Part shown: one piece after another, positions 45,831 to 55,667 of the stretch | How the letters are laid out: every line of letters starts with the position of its first letter | How positions within the stretch are numbered: the first letter of the stretch is position 1 | NCBI GenBank assembly: GCA_037349315.1 | Contig: JBAIAC010000033.1 | Coordinates: 27,298,001 to 27,362,000 of the forward strand | DNA from: Chelydra serpentina | Taxonomy: Eukaryota; Chordata; Testudines; Chelydridae | DNA length: 64,000 nt | Reading direction: 5' to 3' | Translations under genes and position numbers: made by a program | The notes under the pieces: model-generated | What the model was told of the DNA's origin: nothing | Seen by the model: the letters and a program-made list of their open reading frames with translations, nothing else | The model's database searches: none

Positions 45831-48182
45831 AATATGCTAGCAAAATTGACCAAATAATATAGTTCTGCCCTAATCTCCATCCTGAGCAATCCCACTGGAG
45901 TGGATGAGATAATGCAATTTACTCAGGCCTGCTGTGTTTCTGAATTGGCACCAAGCAGCACTGCATATTTGGTATTAAAGATAGGTATTGTTTTAAATGG
46001 CTGGGATGACATTGGAATGAATACGGTACAAAAACATGATATTCAAACCCTGTAAGTGCACTTGTCTTCTAGGGGCACTTATCTTTCATGGAGTAAATGG
46101 CAGCTGCTTCCCACTGTAATTAGTGAAGAGATGTTTGTTTGCAATGTGGAAATCTCCCATTCAGGTCCAAGACTATTGCATGTTTGCATTGTATGTCGAA
46201 GGTCGGGAATTCAAATCCTGGCTGGGTCAGACTTCAGCGTATAATAAATCTAGCACAGAATAGTGAGCTACAGCTAGATGCATTCTGAGGCCGTTGAATT
46301 GGCTTCTGTTGAAGATATGACAATGGACAAGTTCCAGTGCAAAAGTATATGAATGTAGCAAGTCATTGGTGTCTTCAAGCACACAATAAGACAAGATAGG
46401 GGACTAGCTGGACCATTGTTTTTCAGGTGTGGCAGGCGCCAGAATACCAAACTGCTGTTCTGTTACTGTACCGGAAAGCAGGACACCAGATGGGATGGAC
46501 ACTGGTTCATTTCTGTTGCAGTGGGTGATGGGACACCAGACTAAATCAACAGTAGTCTCCTTTCCAATAGTGTTTGATCCAATTCTTGTTGTTAGTTTCT
46601 TACCTCTTGCTGCGTGTCTGCCTAAATTAGACTGTAAATTATTTGAGGAAGAAACGTGGTCTTTTAGGGCTGCTAAGGAATGTGTGCCCCTTCCAAGGTA
46701 ATGCTCTATAAATAACAATGAATAAAAACCAACGCAGGCCAATGTAATGGAGACATGGTGTTGTACAGTGCAAGTAGATGCACATTAAAACAGCAGTCAG
46801 AGTACATAGATTTGCAGCGAATGCACGCATAGATTGCTAGCATGGTGAAAGGCAGTTTTGTGGTCTTTTGAGACTCTTGTAGGTTGCTTATACACACACT
46901 GTATGTAAATATTAGGAGACCGGGAAAGAATTGCTGTGATTTAAATAGGAAAATACTACTACAATGCAAGCTCATTCTTAATCCTACTTGAGTGTTCACT
47001 GCCTTAGTTAAATATGCAGAGACGGATAGAGATTGCTACAGGATTAGCATCTAGTACCAGTCACACCGTGGACTGTTTAACATAAACAACTTTGTCCTAA
47101 GATTTATCACAACTGTTGATAGAAAAGGAGCAGCGTCTCCATTGCTTGAATTCTAATCGGGAAGAATATTTAGGACAAAGGGAATAACAAACTCTCAACG
47201 CCAGCTGCAGTGTGTCAGCTTAATTCAAATATTTTTAAGACAGATCTCCAGGGGATTTACTTTTGCAATCTTATTCAGGTTGGGGCGGTGGTTTGTTTTA
47301 GTTTGTTTTGTTTTTTTAATTCCCACCCTGCTTCAGCTAATGGCCAAGGCAATGACCCAATAGGCCAATACAAGCAACAACCTGCCTTTTGTTTGTGTCT
47401 TCATTACTTCAGATCATATCAGGGATTACAGCAGAGACTAATGACCTTCTGTGTCTCTGGACTTTGTGAAGTGTAATTATAGTCACTGGAAATTCTGGGC
47501 TGGCTGGTCAGCCCAGCTCCCAATCTAGGGGTCCAATCCTTTTGTGAGTTCCTGTGCAAACAATACTGCGTGCTCATCTGGATCTCCTGAGACGGCAAGC
47601 TAATGGCATATGTTGCCCTGGGAATGAGGATTTGCTGAAAAAACAAACGTTAGGGCTCGGTAATAATTGAAGGTGCAGGATGGCTCACCAGGCAAAATAA
47701 CTGCTTACAGGAATCACATTTCATCTCTCTGTCAACAGAGATCTCCTTGGAGATATCTTTCTAAACTCTGATAGAAATCGGCATTTAAAAGGACACTGCC
47801 AACTTAGGTGAATGCCTAAAATGTATGTACCTTAAAATTCTAGCAATCTCTTTGTGGATTGACACCTGGACTCTAAATATCTTTCACAACAAAGAAATTG
47901 TTACTGTGCTACAAAGACCTTGAAATAAGTAGCCTTCTTTTTGGTGTGGACACACTGAAAGCTCCCTCGACTGCTCTGCGGGGGTCATGTTTCCAGAAAT
48001 CTCGGTCCCTAGCACAGTACTGCCAACTGCTGAGAAAGCAAATGCTGCACCAGCCTCCCGAAGTGAAATAAAGATAAACATAACGGTTTGTTAAATAGGA
48101 GGGGTAAAGTCGTATCTCAGCCTCGGACATAAGCGACAAACCGTGGAGAGTAGAACATCTTAAAAGAAACATGATAAACATT
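45831..48182. other. Mostly unique sequence
   Basis: At 46390-46735 there are weak CR1-like (gacaccagatgggatggaca) and L2-like (ttagactgtaaattatttga) traces. From 47040 to 47500 no repeat is seen. No gene recognised. Confidence 0.4.
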
Positions 48183-48272
48183 GGTTTCAGTGTAGTAGCC
48201 GTGTTAGTCTGTGTCAGCAAAAAGAAAACAAGAAAAATACTTGTGGCACCTTAAAGACTAACAAATTTATTT

Positions 48273-48314
48273 CAGCATAAGCTTTCGTGGGTTAAGAACC
48301 CACTTCATCGGATG
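48273..48314 (-). ncRNA. Degenerate hammerhead-like ribozyme hairpin
   Basis: On the minus strand: CCGATGA, an extra A, a 7-bp stem GTGGGTT/AACCCAC with loop CTT, then GAAA, then AGC-TTAT-GCT as a 3-bp stem III. This is the order of the hammerhead core (CUGANGA - stem II - GAAA - stem III). Two features argue against activity: C replaces the invariant U4, and G occupies the cleavage-site position 17, which must not be G. Penelope elements are known to encode minimal hammerheads of this type. Confidence 0.5.
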
Positions 48315-48505
48315 TATGGAACGAAACATACAGTGAACAGATATTTATACATTCAAAGAAACATGAGAAGGTGGAAGTGTCTATACCAATGTTAAGAGGC
48401 TAATTAATTGAAAGGAACTGTTTATCAGTAGAAACTTTTGAAGTGATAATCAACAGGGGCCATTACAGACAGTTGACACAAAGGTGTTTAAGGGGGAAAA
48501 TAAAT

Positions 48506-48646
48506 TCAATTAACGTAATGACCGAGCCATCCACGGTCAATATTCAAGCCTAAGGTAATGGTATCTAGTTTGCATATTAATTCCAATTCCGCAGTTTCTC
48601 GTTGGAGCCTGTTTTTGAAGTTATTTTGTTGCAAAATTGCTAAATT
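48506..48646 (-). pseudogene. C-terminal end of Penelope ORF
   Basis: The minus-strand frame reads AILQQNNFKNRLQRETAEL, then ELICKLDTITLGLN, and ends HYVN-stop at 48508-48506. This corresponds to the part of Penelope-like proteins just after the GIY-YIG endonuclease core. Reverse transcriptase and the GIY-YIG motif itself are not present, since the element is truncated upstream. The frame is intact for ~45 codons, with a stop just 5'. Confidence 0.8.
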
Positions 48647-48798
48647 TTAAACATTATAGCTGATGGATGTTTTCCAGGTTAACTTCCTTATCAGAAAGTG
48701 ACTTAGTAAATCCCTGTCTAGCTGCAGAGAAGAATGGTTTTCTAGGGGACTGTAGGGAAGCGGGTTGAGGGAAGCTATCCTAAGACAGGCATTCTGAG

Positions 48799-49091
48799 CA
48801 GTAGCATAGCCAGGGGGGGAGCAGGGGGAGCGGCCGCTCCCCCTTCAGCGGAAGCGGCGCCTTTTTTTAGCAGCACTAAAAAAAGGCGCCGCTTCTTTTT
48901 AAGCGCCGCTGCTTACACTCACCCGGCGGCGCTCCGGGTCTTCGGTGGCATTTCGGCGGCGGGTACCACCGAAGACCTGGAGTGAGCCGCCGAAGTGCCG
49001 CCGAAGACCCTGAGAGCCATCAGATGAGTACAGGGGGAGGCGCCTTTTATAGCGCCGCTCCCCCTGCGCTCCGGACCTGGCTGCGCTACTG
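48799..49091 (+). mobile_element. GC-rich hAT MITE, CAGTGGCGTAGCC family (copy 3)
   Basis: Ends cagtagcatagcc and ggctgcgctactg, with a perfect 8-bp duplication attctgag (48791-48798 and 49092-49099). The 293-bp body contains an inner palindrome (gaagcggcgcctttttt and aaaaaaggcgccgcttc) and inverted segments of accgaagacc. Confidence 0.95.
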
Positions 49092-49314
49092 ATTCTGAGC
49101 TGCATAAAATTCATAGTTTAGCTCCAATGCAGATTCCACTGGCAAGTAAGTGTCAAAGTCATGATCACAGTTCACCATCAGAATCGGGGCTATAGGGTGT
49201 GCATTTCACGGGGCTTTCGACAGAAGTATATACCACTGTAAGCAGAGTCAGGATGCCCTTGTTGCTGCCGACTCTGACTGGCAGAAGGGTTACACCACAA
49301 AGAGTAGGAGGATA

Positions 49315-49731
49315 CAGGGCCGGCGCTATCACTAGGCAATCCTAGGCGGTTGCCTAGGGCGCCAGGATTTGTGGGGCGACAGGTGGCTGCCTCCTGGCTC
49401 CCTGCTCAGCTGCTGAGCGGGGATCCGCCTCCTGGCTCCCTGCTCAGCTGCTGAGCGGGGAGCCGGGAGGCAGCCGCGGTGAGCTGCTCCCCTGCTGAGC
49501 GTGGAGCCAAGAGGCAGCTGCGGTGAGCTGCCCCCTGCCTCCCCACTGAGCCGGGAGGCAGGAGGCAGCCATGGCGAGCTGCCCCCCTACCTCCTGGCTC
49601 CCCGCCCAGCTACCGCGGGTGGGAGGGCTGAGCTCCCGCGGGCAGAGCGGGTCGGGGGTGGGGGGGTGGGGGCGCAGGGCTGGTGCAAGGAAGTTTCGCC
49701 TAGGGCGCAAAACTTCCTTGCACCGGCCCTG
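49315..49731 (+). mobile_element. GC-rich hAT, CAGGGCCGGC family (copy 1)
   Basis: Ends cagggccggcgc and gcaccggccctg. The perfect 8-bp duplication is ggaggata (49307-49314 and 49732-49739). The 417-bp body has internal tandem copies of ctcctggctccctgctcagc and inverted ccgggaggcag units. ORFs are compositional. Confidence 0.95.
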
Positions 49732-49987
49732 GGAGGATAGGCATTATTTTCGGGGTGGTTGGAGAAATACAGTTCAGTATAAGGCTTCCGTTCTGCAGCG
49801 TGGTTATAGTCTCATTGTTTTTGTTAGTAAACACTGGCTAATGAATACCAAAGGCTGAACTTGGGAAAAGACTCTGCACACAGTTGGTCCATGGGAAATC
49901 ATGCCGGGATTAGCGCTCCCTTGTCCTCGCTGCCGCACCCCCTCACTCGTTTGTTTGGTTCCGTCATTTGGGTTGAACCTTTGCGAT

Positions 49988-50108
49988 TACAAGGCTGTAG
50001 GCTCTTTGGGGGAGGGACGGTCTCGTTACTACACGTTTGTGCAGCGCCTCGCACAAAGGGATCCTGACTGGCATCTCGAGGCGCTACTGCCGAACAAATG
50101 ATTGATGA
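49988..50108 (+). mobile_element. L2/L3-like LINE (or CORE-SINE) 3' end
   Basis: aggctctttgggggagggac, gtgcagcgcctcgcacaaag and gaggcgctactgccgaacaa follow the same 3'-end plan as 36118-36232. Confidence 0.7.
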
Positions 50109-50159
50109 TGATGTTAATACATTCTCGGTAGGAATGGAGCTAACTATCCAACTACAGTC

Positions 50160-50368
50160 ATAGATCCGACATAGCAAAGAAAAACCCGCGGCTGGCCTGT
50201 GCCAGCCAGCTTGGGCTCACAGGGCTCTGGCTGTGGGGCTGTTTCACTGCTGTGTAGACTTCCGGGCTCAGGCTGGAGCCCGAGCTCTGGGACTCTCCCC
50301 CCTCGCAGGGTCCTAGAACTGGCATGGGCCAGCCATGGGTGTCTAGTTGCTGTGTAGACATGCCCTTA
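50160..50368. mobile_element. DNA transposon MITE, gtgtctacac type
   Basis: Right end tgctgtgtagacatgccctt. Body with ttccgggctcaggctggagc, ccccctcgcagggtcctaga and an imperfect palindrome of cagctgg/ccagcc type. The left end is degenerate. A PIF/Harbinger- or mariner-type origin is possible; the target duplication is not clear. Confidence 0.7.
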
Positions 50369-51329
50369 GAGGCACAAGGGCTTGGATTGGTACCCGCAGT
50401 TCATTTTACAGGCATAAACCATACGTCCTTCCTCCCCACTAGGTGTTCCCGCTGTGACATGTGGGACCCATTTGTGCGGAGCTCTTCTGAAAATGTTGTC
50501 CCCAGTTGTGGGCGCTGAGCACTTGAAATTTCGGCTCTTAGAGTCTGTGCACTTTCCCTGAACCCCTTTTGGCTGTCGACGAAACCCAGCTGCACTTGGC
50601 ATCAGATATAGCTAGCCAGGTGCAATCATAATCAGTTATTCATTTGTGCAATACTATTTATATTAAAAATGTTAATAATAAAAAAACACACTCCTTTTTT
50701 TTCCCCTGTTCGTTTGATGCAAGTGTATAGTTGGAACTGCTTTGATACCCATCAGAATAGAGGCTAAACATTAAAATGAACCATCCCAACAATGCTCCTC
50801 ATTAATTAGCAGCTGCAGGCACTTTGAAACATCTGTCAGGATTGCTTTGACATTCCCTTTGCTTCACTGGCTGCACCGAGGAAGCAGAGCAAATCAAAAT
50901 GAGCATTTTTTTTTGGTGATGCCTGATCTTGGTTTCTGTGTTAAACAACAAAAATAAAGCTAGGTGTTAGTAATGGTGCCACGGACGCAGGCTTCGTGCC
51001 ATGTGAGTTAATAAACATCAGGGAAGATGATGTCTCTTCTTGGGGAACCATGGAGCAAAGAGATGAAAAATGCCCCAATGGGGTTGAGGAAATGTCAGGA
51101 CTGCATCCTGGTAGAAGGTTGTTCTTTGATAGGCTCTGTAGGGCCAGGCAGGAATGGGGACAGGGGCAGCTTGATGCACATGCTGAACAGAGGGCTGTCT
51201 GGCATGCTGTGTTTCAGGAGAAGTAGGGTGCGTTATGGCTAGAGAGGATTTGACCCCAAGAAGTTCTCAAACCAGAGTTCTACTCCTGCCCTCCTGGCAT
51301 CCTGATCCCCACATGCCTCAAGGACTAGA
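50369..51329. other. Repeat-free sequence, possible conserved element
   Basis: From 50630 to 50960 no transposon is seen. The segment has ctcattaattagcagctgca (homeodomain core beside an E-box CAGCTG) and other TAAT cores. The ORFs at 50996-51242 have no domain. Confidence 0.25.
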
Positions 51330-51415
51330 TCGTCAGCTAGTGCATATCGGAGTAGCTCCGCTGAAGTCAAAGGCATTTACTAATTTACACCAGTTGAGGA
51401 TCTGAACCCAGGAGC
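51330..51415. repeat. Old palindromic repeat fragment
   Basis: catatcggagtagctccgct gaagtcaaagg, then aatttacaccagttgaggat ctgaacc, one arm of the gtgtaaatcagcgtagctcc family. Confidence 0.55.
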
Positions 51416-52659
51416 TGATCTTCCAGACTGCCTGAGGATGATTAACCCATCTGAAGATGAGAGAGATCAATGGGGAGGTCAGGGAAGTGTGAGAGAGATC
51501 ATGAGGAAGAGGGATGGTAAAGTAATAAGGCCATTGTGGCTGACTCTACTCTAGAGGTAGGGAACTCCTCACAATTACTTGACTTGAGTGCTAGCCCCTA
51601 CTGGCAAAAGTACATGTATCATGCTGAGGCCAGGCTAAAAGGCTCATGCGCCTGCCAAGAGGCGGAGAACAAACTAAGGTTCCTGCAGCGTCCCTGCAAC
51701 GTAAATTCCTGGTAGTATGCACTGGATTCCAGCCCCCACTTTCCTCCAGTCACACTGCCAGTTTGTCTGGCCTTTATAAGGGAAGTTTTACAAAGTTCCT
51801 TCCCAGCAGAAAAGTTTCCTCCCTCAGTAAACCTAGTGCCTGAGGCAGCAAATCATTTGTCGCTGAATGAACAGAACACATTATAATGCAAGTCAATCAA
51901 CACACTGCTCTCCTGTGGGAGCAAAGAGAAACCTCTCCAAGGGCTGGTCAGTAGCCTGCCTGGGTCTCAAGGACTGAGTGACTTGTTAAGCGATTCAGTT
52001 ATAGATGATAAGGCAGCGCCTAGTTTCAAGGCCTCCTCAACGGCATCTTGCCACTTGCATTGATAGAGTGAGATCAGTGTACAAGAAGAGAAGCTGTAGT
52101 GAGTCTTTCCAGTGCTGGTTATTTTGCTTTCACACAGTTGTGTCATAACAGGGAAGTATGTGAGCATAATGGATGGGGGCTCTGTGCTTGTGGCCTCCAT
52201 AACCTTTCACCGGTGCATTCTGGAAGAGTTCTCCAAAGCACAAGGCTGCTTTGCTCATTATCCCACCTAAACCTGAATGCGATTGTATTCATAACCATTG
52301 AGCTTTGCTGGATGGGGCAATAGGTAAGATCTCTATGCCAGGTGACAGGTGGCTCTGTTGTGTTCACATGGTGCTCTCAGCACAAGTATCCTCCCCAGCA
52401 GACACAACCAGCAGGATGGATGTGGGAGGAAATGACGTCTAGGGTCAAGCATGGAGTCTGGAAGTGGGGATGCCCGGTTCTGTTCTGGTAATTATGCAGC
52501 CTTAGGCGTTCTCTGGTCTGCATTTCGCATCCCCTATTTCGCATATCTCTAGGGGCACCATGAGATTTAATTATTAAATGGTAGTTAAAATGAACTATGT
52601 GAGGTTAACAGTAGTAAAGTTCTTAATGATCCATTTCCCTTGTGCTTTGCATCAGAAAT
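51416..52659. other. Unique sequence
   Basis: No feature recognised. Confidence 0.45.
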
Positions 52660-52890
52660 GAGCTCCTGATCCTCCCATCTCTGCTCTTATTTCCTCCTTC
52701 TTCCCCTCCTCATGCTGCCCACACACTTCCCTGGATGTCCTTCCAACCACCACTTCTGCAGTCTTCTACCGCTTTTGCCTTCACACTTTGTTCGTCTATG
52801 CTGCCCCATATGTTTGGAATTCCCTTCTTCCCCTTGTGCACCAAACAACTGGCTGCTCATTCAGCTCCCTCCTCGGCTTTCAACAGTAAC
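52660..52890 (+). mobile_element. L2/CR1-group LINE remnant (weak)
   Basis: A C/T-rich stretch with tgtttggaattcccttcttc and cagctccctcctcggctttc resembles the L2-type 3' region 'ctggaatgccctcc...ctccctcctcaa'. The overlapping ORFs (86 and 92 codons) are by-products. Confidence 0.4.
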
Positions 52891-53084
52891 CCACTCATGT
52901 AGGGACTTTGTCACCCAGCAAAGGGCTTTCTACCCCACTGAGAGATCTGGCCATTGTCCCAAGCAGCTGAGCATCCTTGTCTCCAACTGAGCTTAGTGGG
53001 AGTTGAGCGCTCTCAAAGCTCCCCTTAGAAAGTACACTATGAGGCAGGGAGTGTGAGTTCCTGGTTTGTGTACATACAGGATAC

Positions 53085-53266
53085 GTGGGGTCGGGGGAAA
53101 TGCAACAGAAAGTCTCAAAGCCAGGGTCAGCTGAGCTGGGCTTGAGCTACAGGGCTGAAAATACCAGTGTAGATGTTCCCACTGGGGCTGGACCTTGGAA
53201 TCTGAGACCTTCCCCCTTCACCAGGTTTCAGATCCCGAGCTCCTGCCCAAGCAGGAATGTCTACGC
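53085..53266. mobile_element. DNA transposon remnant, gtgtctacac type
   Basis: agctgagctgggcttgagct acagggctg, ccagtgtagatgttcccact and gagctcctgcccaagcagga atgtctac match the 50160 family. Its right end was hit by the hAT beginning at 53267. Confidence 0.6.
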
Positions 53267-53600
53267 CAGGGGTCTCAAACGCAAATTACCACGAGGGCCG
53301 CATCACTGGCCCCGCCCCTTCTCCGCCTCTTCCCCTGAGCGCGCGGCGGCTCCCCGGTCCTCCCCCCTCCCTCCCAGAAACCGCGAAGCTGCCAGACAGC
53401 TGTTCTGGCGGCGGGAACTGCCTGGGGGTAAAACTAGAACCTTGGAGCAGCGCGGAGGGAATGGGGATCTTAGCGGCCACAGAACGTAACTGGGGGTGGG
53501 GGTGAGGGGAGTTGGCAGCCACAGAACGTAACTGGGGGAGGGGGCAGGGGTGAGGGGAGTTGGCAGCCATAGGACGTAACTGGGAGGGAGGCGGGGGGTG
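53267..53600 (+). mobile_element. Truncated hAT, CAGGGGTCTCAAAC family (copy 2)
   Basis: The left end caggggtctcaaacgcaaat and gagggccgcatcactg match the element at 39921. The left flank is gtctacgc, again with central TA. No matching right terminus or second gtctacgc is seen, so the right end is lost or replaced. The GC-rich interior ends in a tandem repeat (53470-53600). Confidence 0.75.
53470..53600 (+). repeat. Minisatellite, about 48-bp unit, 2.7 copies
   Basis: Three copies of gccacagaacgtaactggg (the last diverged to gccataggacgtaactggg), each followed by a G-rich tail with ggtgaggggagttggca. It explains the repetitive minus-strand ORF at 53286-53807. Confidence 0.9.
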
Positions 53601-53839
53601 CTTTTGACAACGGTACTCCGAATCTTTATAGGCCAGTGAGTTGAGTTGCTTTTGTGCCTCACCCGGAAGCTGTGTGACGAGAGCTATTCTAAATCTAGGT
53701 TCCCTCCCCTCGGTGCTCCGTAGATTCCCCACCCTGAGAACTGATTTCTTCTCCTCCTCTGAGTCGGACCTCGATTGCTCATTAAACACGACCTGTTCGC
53801 CTCGCACGCAGCCTTGAGAGACGCTATCACATCACCTCT

Positions 53840-54031
53840 TAGGGTGACCAGACGTCCCGATAAAATCGGGACTGTCCCGATTTTTCTTCTTTTGTCCCGC
53901 GTCCCGACCGATGCATGGTCGGGGCGCCATTTGTCCCGATATCCGGGCTTTTCCGTTCCGGCGGGAAATTTTTTTTTTTTGCTCAACAAGTCCGGTGGGA
54001 GGGGATAAGTCCCTCGCATCTGGTCACCCTA
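53840..54031 (+). mobile_element. hAT MITE, TAGGGTGACCAG ends with a different interior (copy 4)
   Basis: Ends tagggtgaccagacgtcccg and tctggtcaccctA, perfect 8-bp duplication tcacctct (53832-53839 and 54032-54039). At 192 bp it is longer than the 119-127 bp copies. The interior has repeated tgtcccg units and a poly-T, and lacks the tataggctcctattac segment. It is a distinct subfamily. Confidence 0.95.
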
Positions 54032-54067
54032 TCACCTCTTCCCCATGCAGGCCCCTCCCTCGATCTA

Positions 54068-54185
54068 GGGTTGCCAATTTTTAATGGACTTATTCCTGGA
54101 GGTTTCATCACACAACAGGACCTTTAATTAAAGATTAATTTTTAAATCTGGAAACTCCAGGACAATGCTGGAGGATTGGCAACCT
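54068..54185. mobile_element. 118-bp MITE with TA target (copy 2)
   Basis: Ends gggttgccaat and attggcaacct, flanked by TA (54066-54067 and 54186-54187). Same length as the copy at 44061. Inner segment tattcctggaggtttcatca. Confidence 0.8.
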
Positions 54186-54439
54186 TATCTTGAACAGTTG
54201 CCAGGCAGGTATTATAGGTGACGAGAAAGGCCTCTGTTTTGGAATATAGGCCCATGTTAGATCTGGGTGAACTATGGTTTTAAATCGAGTTGGGATAGAA
54301 CACGAGCAGTAGCCCCAAAGCATGTGACCAGAAAGAATGAGATCGTGAGAAAGAAGAGTTGTCATGTTAAACTTGTAGTGATCTTTCGAAATATTAGTGT
54401 TCTCTTATTTAAGGTTGGGCTGCAGTAACAGAAATAAAA
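54186..54439. other. Unique sequence
   Basis: No feature recognised. Confidence 0.45.
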
Positions 54440-54530
54440 CACAGTTAATTGGGTACCAGGTGCAGTAAATAACTGGCTATATCAGCAAATGCTTCATCTG
54501 GTCTTAGCTAAAAGTCCGATAAGTGGCGAT
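54440..54530 (-). pseudogene. U2 snRNA-like fragment
   Basis: On the minus strand from 54530 the sequence starts ATCGCC, then ATCGGACTTTTAGCTAAGA, against the U2 start ATCGCTTCTCGGCCTTTTGGCTAAGA. A further stretch, CCAGTTATTTACTG, resembles U2 TCAGTTTAATATCTG. Two inserted bases and many substitutions rule out a working snRNA. It may be a retropseudogene or the head of an snRNA-derived SINE. Confidence 0.45.
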
Positions 54531-55002
54531 GACATCGCTTGTTTGTTCAAGGGTCTAAAAAGTAAACTCTTAAAGGATTCATTGCTAATCCCTGCCTGAC
54601 CAATATGAGTCTGAGCACACCAGGGCTTAGCCTGTTTGTAAATATCTTGATCAAATGCTTATAAATGGTTTGTTACTGTTTTGATGTAGTCAATTTGCCT
54701 ATTATTTAGGCATGGTTAGAGCAGTTGTATAAATAGCATTCAGATTGGATTTAATAAAGGAATTTACAGTTAAATTAGTGTTGTGGTAATAGCCTACATA
54801 AACAATAATCATTCCTAGGCTGTGACAGGGAGCTAGAAATAACAGTCAAGATTAGCACTCAATACAGACAGTAAATCAGCAGCACAAGCGCCCCGTGAAA
54901 CAGGGAACAGTTAACAAGTCTACACGAGGCAAGGAGGTGAATAAGGTGATTTGACCAAGGCCACTCAGGGACTCGGTGGCAGAGTCTCTACTATGCTAGA
55001 GA
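54531..55002. other. Unique AT-rich sequence
   Basis: No feature recognised. Confidence 0.45.
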
Positions 55003-55155
55003 TAATACCTTGCACTTAAGTCTCTTTCCATTAGTAGATCTCACAGTGCTTTACAAAGGAGGGCAGGATAGTTATCCCAATTTGTCAGATAGGGAAACTG
55101 AGGCACAGAGAAGGGAAGTGACTCTCCCAAGGACACCCAGCAGGCCAGTGACTAT
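55003..55155 (-). mobile_element. MIR-type SINE
   Basis: gatctcacagtgctttacaa, gggaaactgaggcacagaga and gactctcccaaggacaccca in reverse MIR order. It is truncated at cagtgac. Confidence 0.8.
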
Positions 55156-55527
55156 AAGAACGTATATGTTTGAGCTCGGCTGCCATGACTACGTTGTCTC
55201 ACTTTAAAGGCCTATCCCAACCCAATGATTCATTTTGGCAACCCTAATAATAGATAGCATTTTCCATATTCGGAGCGCTGCACAGACATCCATGAATGAA
55301 TCCTCACACAGCCCCGAAAGGTGGGTCAATACTATAGTATTGCCAGCTCTAAGGGTTCAAAAATCATGAGTCAGGCCCCTAAAAAACTGTGGTGATTTTT
55401 TGAAAAACAAATCTAACAAACATGGGCTTCTTTTCTTTGCCTCCTGAGCCTTTAGGGGCCCTCGGGTCAGATTGTGATTCCAAGCTCTTCCCTGCAACGA
55501 CCAGGGCTAAAAAACAATGAAAACAGA

Positions 55528-55667
55528 TAGGTTTCAGTGTAGTAGCCGTGTTAGTCTGTGTCAGCAAAACGAAAATAAGAAAGAAAAACTTGTAGCACCT
55601 TAGAGACTAACAAATTTATTTCAGCATAAGCTTTCGTGGGTTAATACCCACTTCATCGGATGCATGG
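55528..55667 (-). mobile_element. Penelope-like 3' end nested in the TA element
   Basis: The terminal ~140 bp of the same family as 48183, in the same orientation. Short direct repeats aaaacaga (55520-55527) and gaaacaga (55667-55674 region) flank it, fitting a Penelope target duplication. No ORF part remains. Confidence 0.85.
55622..55662 (-). ncRNA. Degenerate hammerhead-like hairpin (copy 2)
   Basis: The minus strand reads CCGATGA, A, stem GTGGGT/ACCCAC with loop ATTA, GAAA, AGC-TTAT-GCT, then G. The loop and one stem pair differ from the copy at 48273, while pairing is kept. The same two core defects (C at U4, G at position 17) occur in both copies, so they were probably present in the source element. 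Confidence 0.45.

Larger units (their letters stand above)
48183..48650 (-). mobile_element. Penelope-like retroelement, 3' part
   Basis: Read on the minus strand, the fragment has the end of the Penelope ORF (48506-48646), then a UTR, then a hammerhead-like hairpin (48273-48314), and ends at about 48183 with gactaacacggctactacac tgaaacc. The end at 48183-48315 is 80-90% alike to the fragment at 55528. It is 5'-truncated near 48650. Confidence 0.85.

Noticed and set aside
46165..46230. Box B-like gggaattcaaatcctggc suggesting a SINE or tRNA
   Set aside because: No box A at the right distance and no recognisable SINE body.
53286..53807. 173-codon minus-strand ORF with repeats of SYVLWLPT type
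   Set aside because: The repetition comes from the 48-bp minisatellite at 53470-53600.
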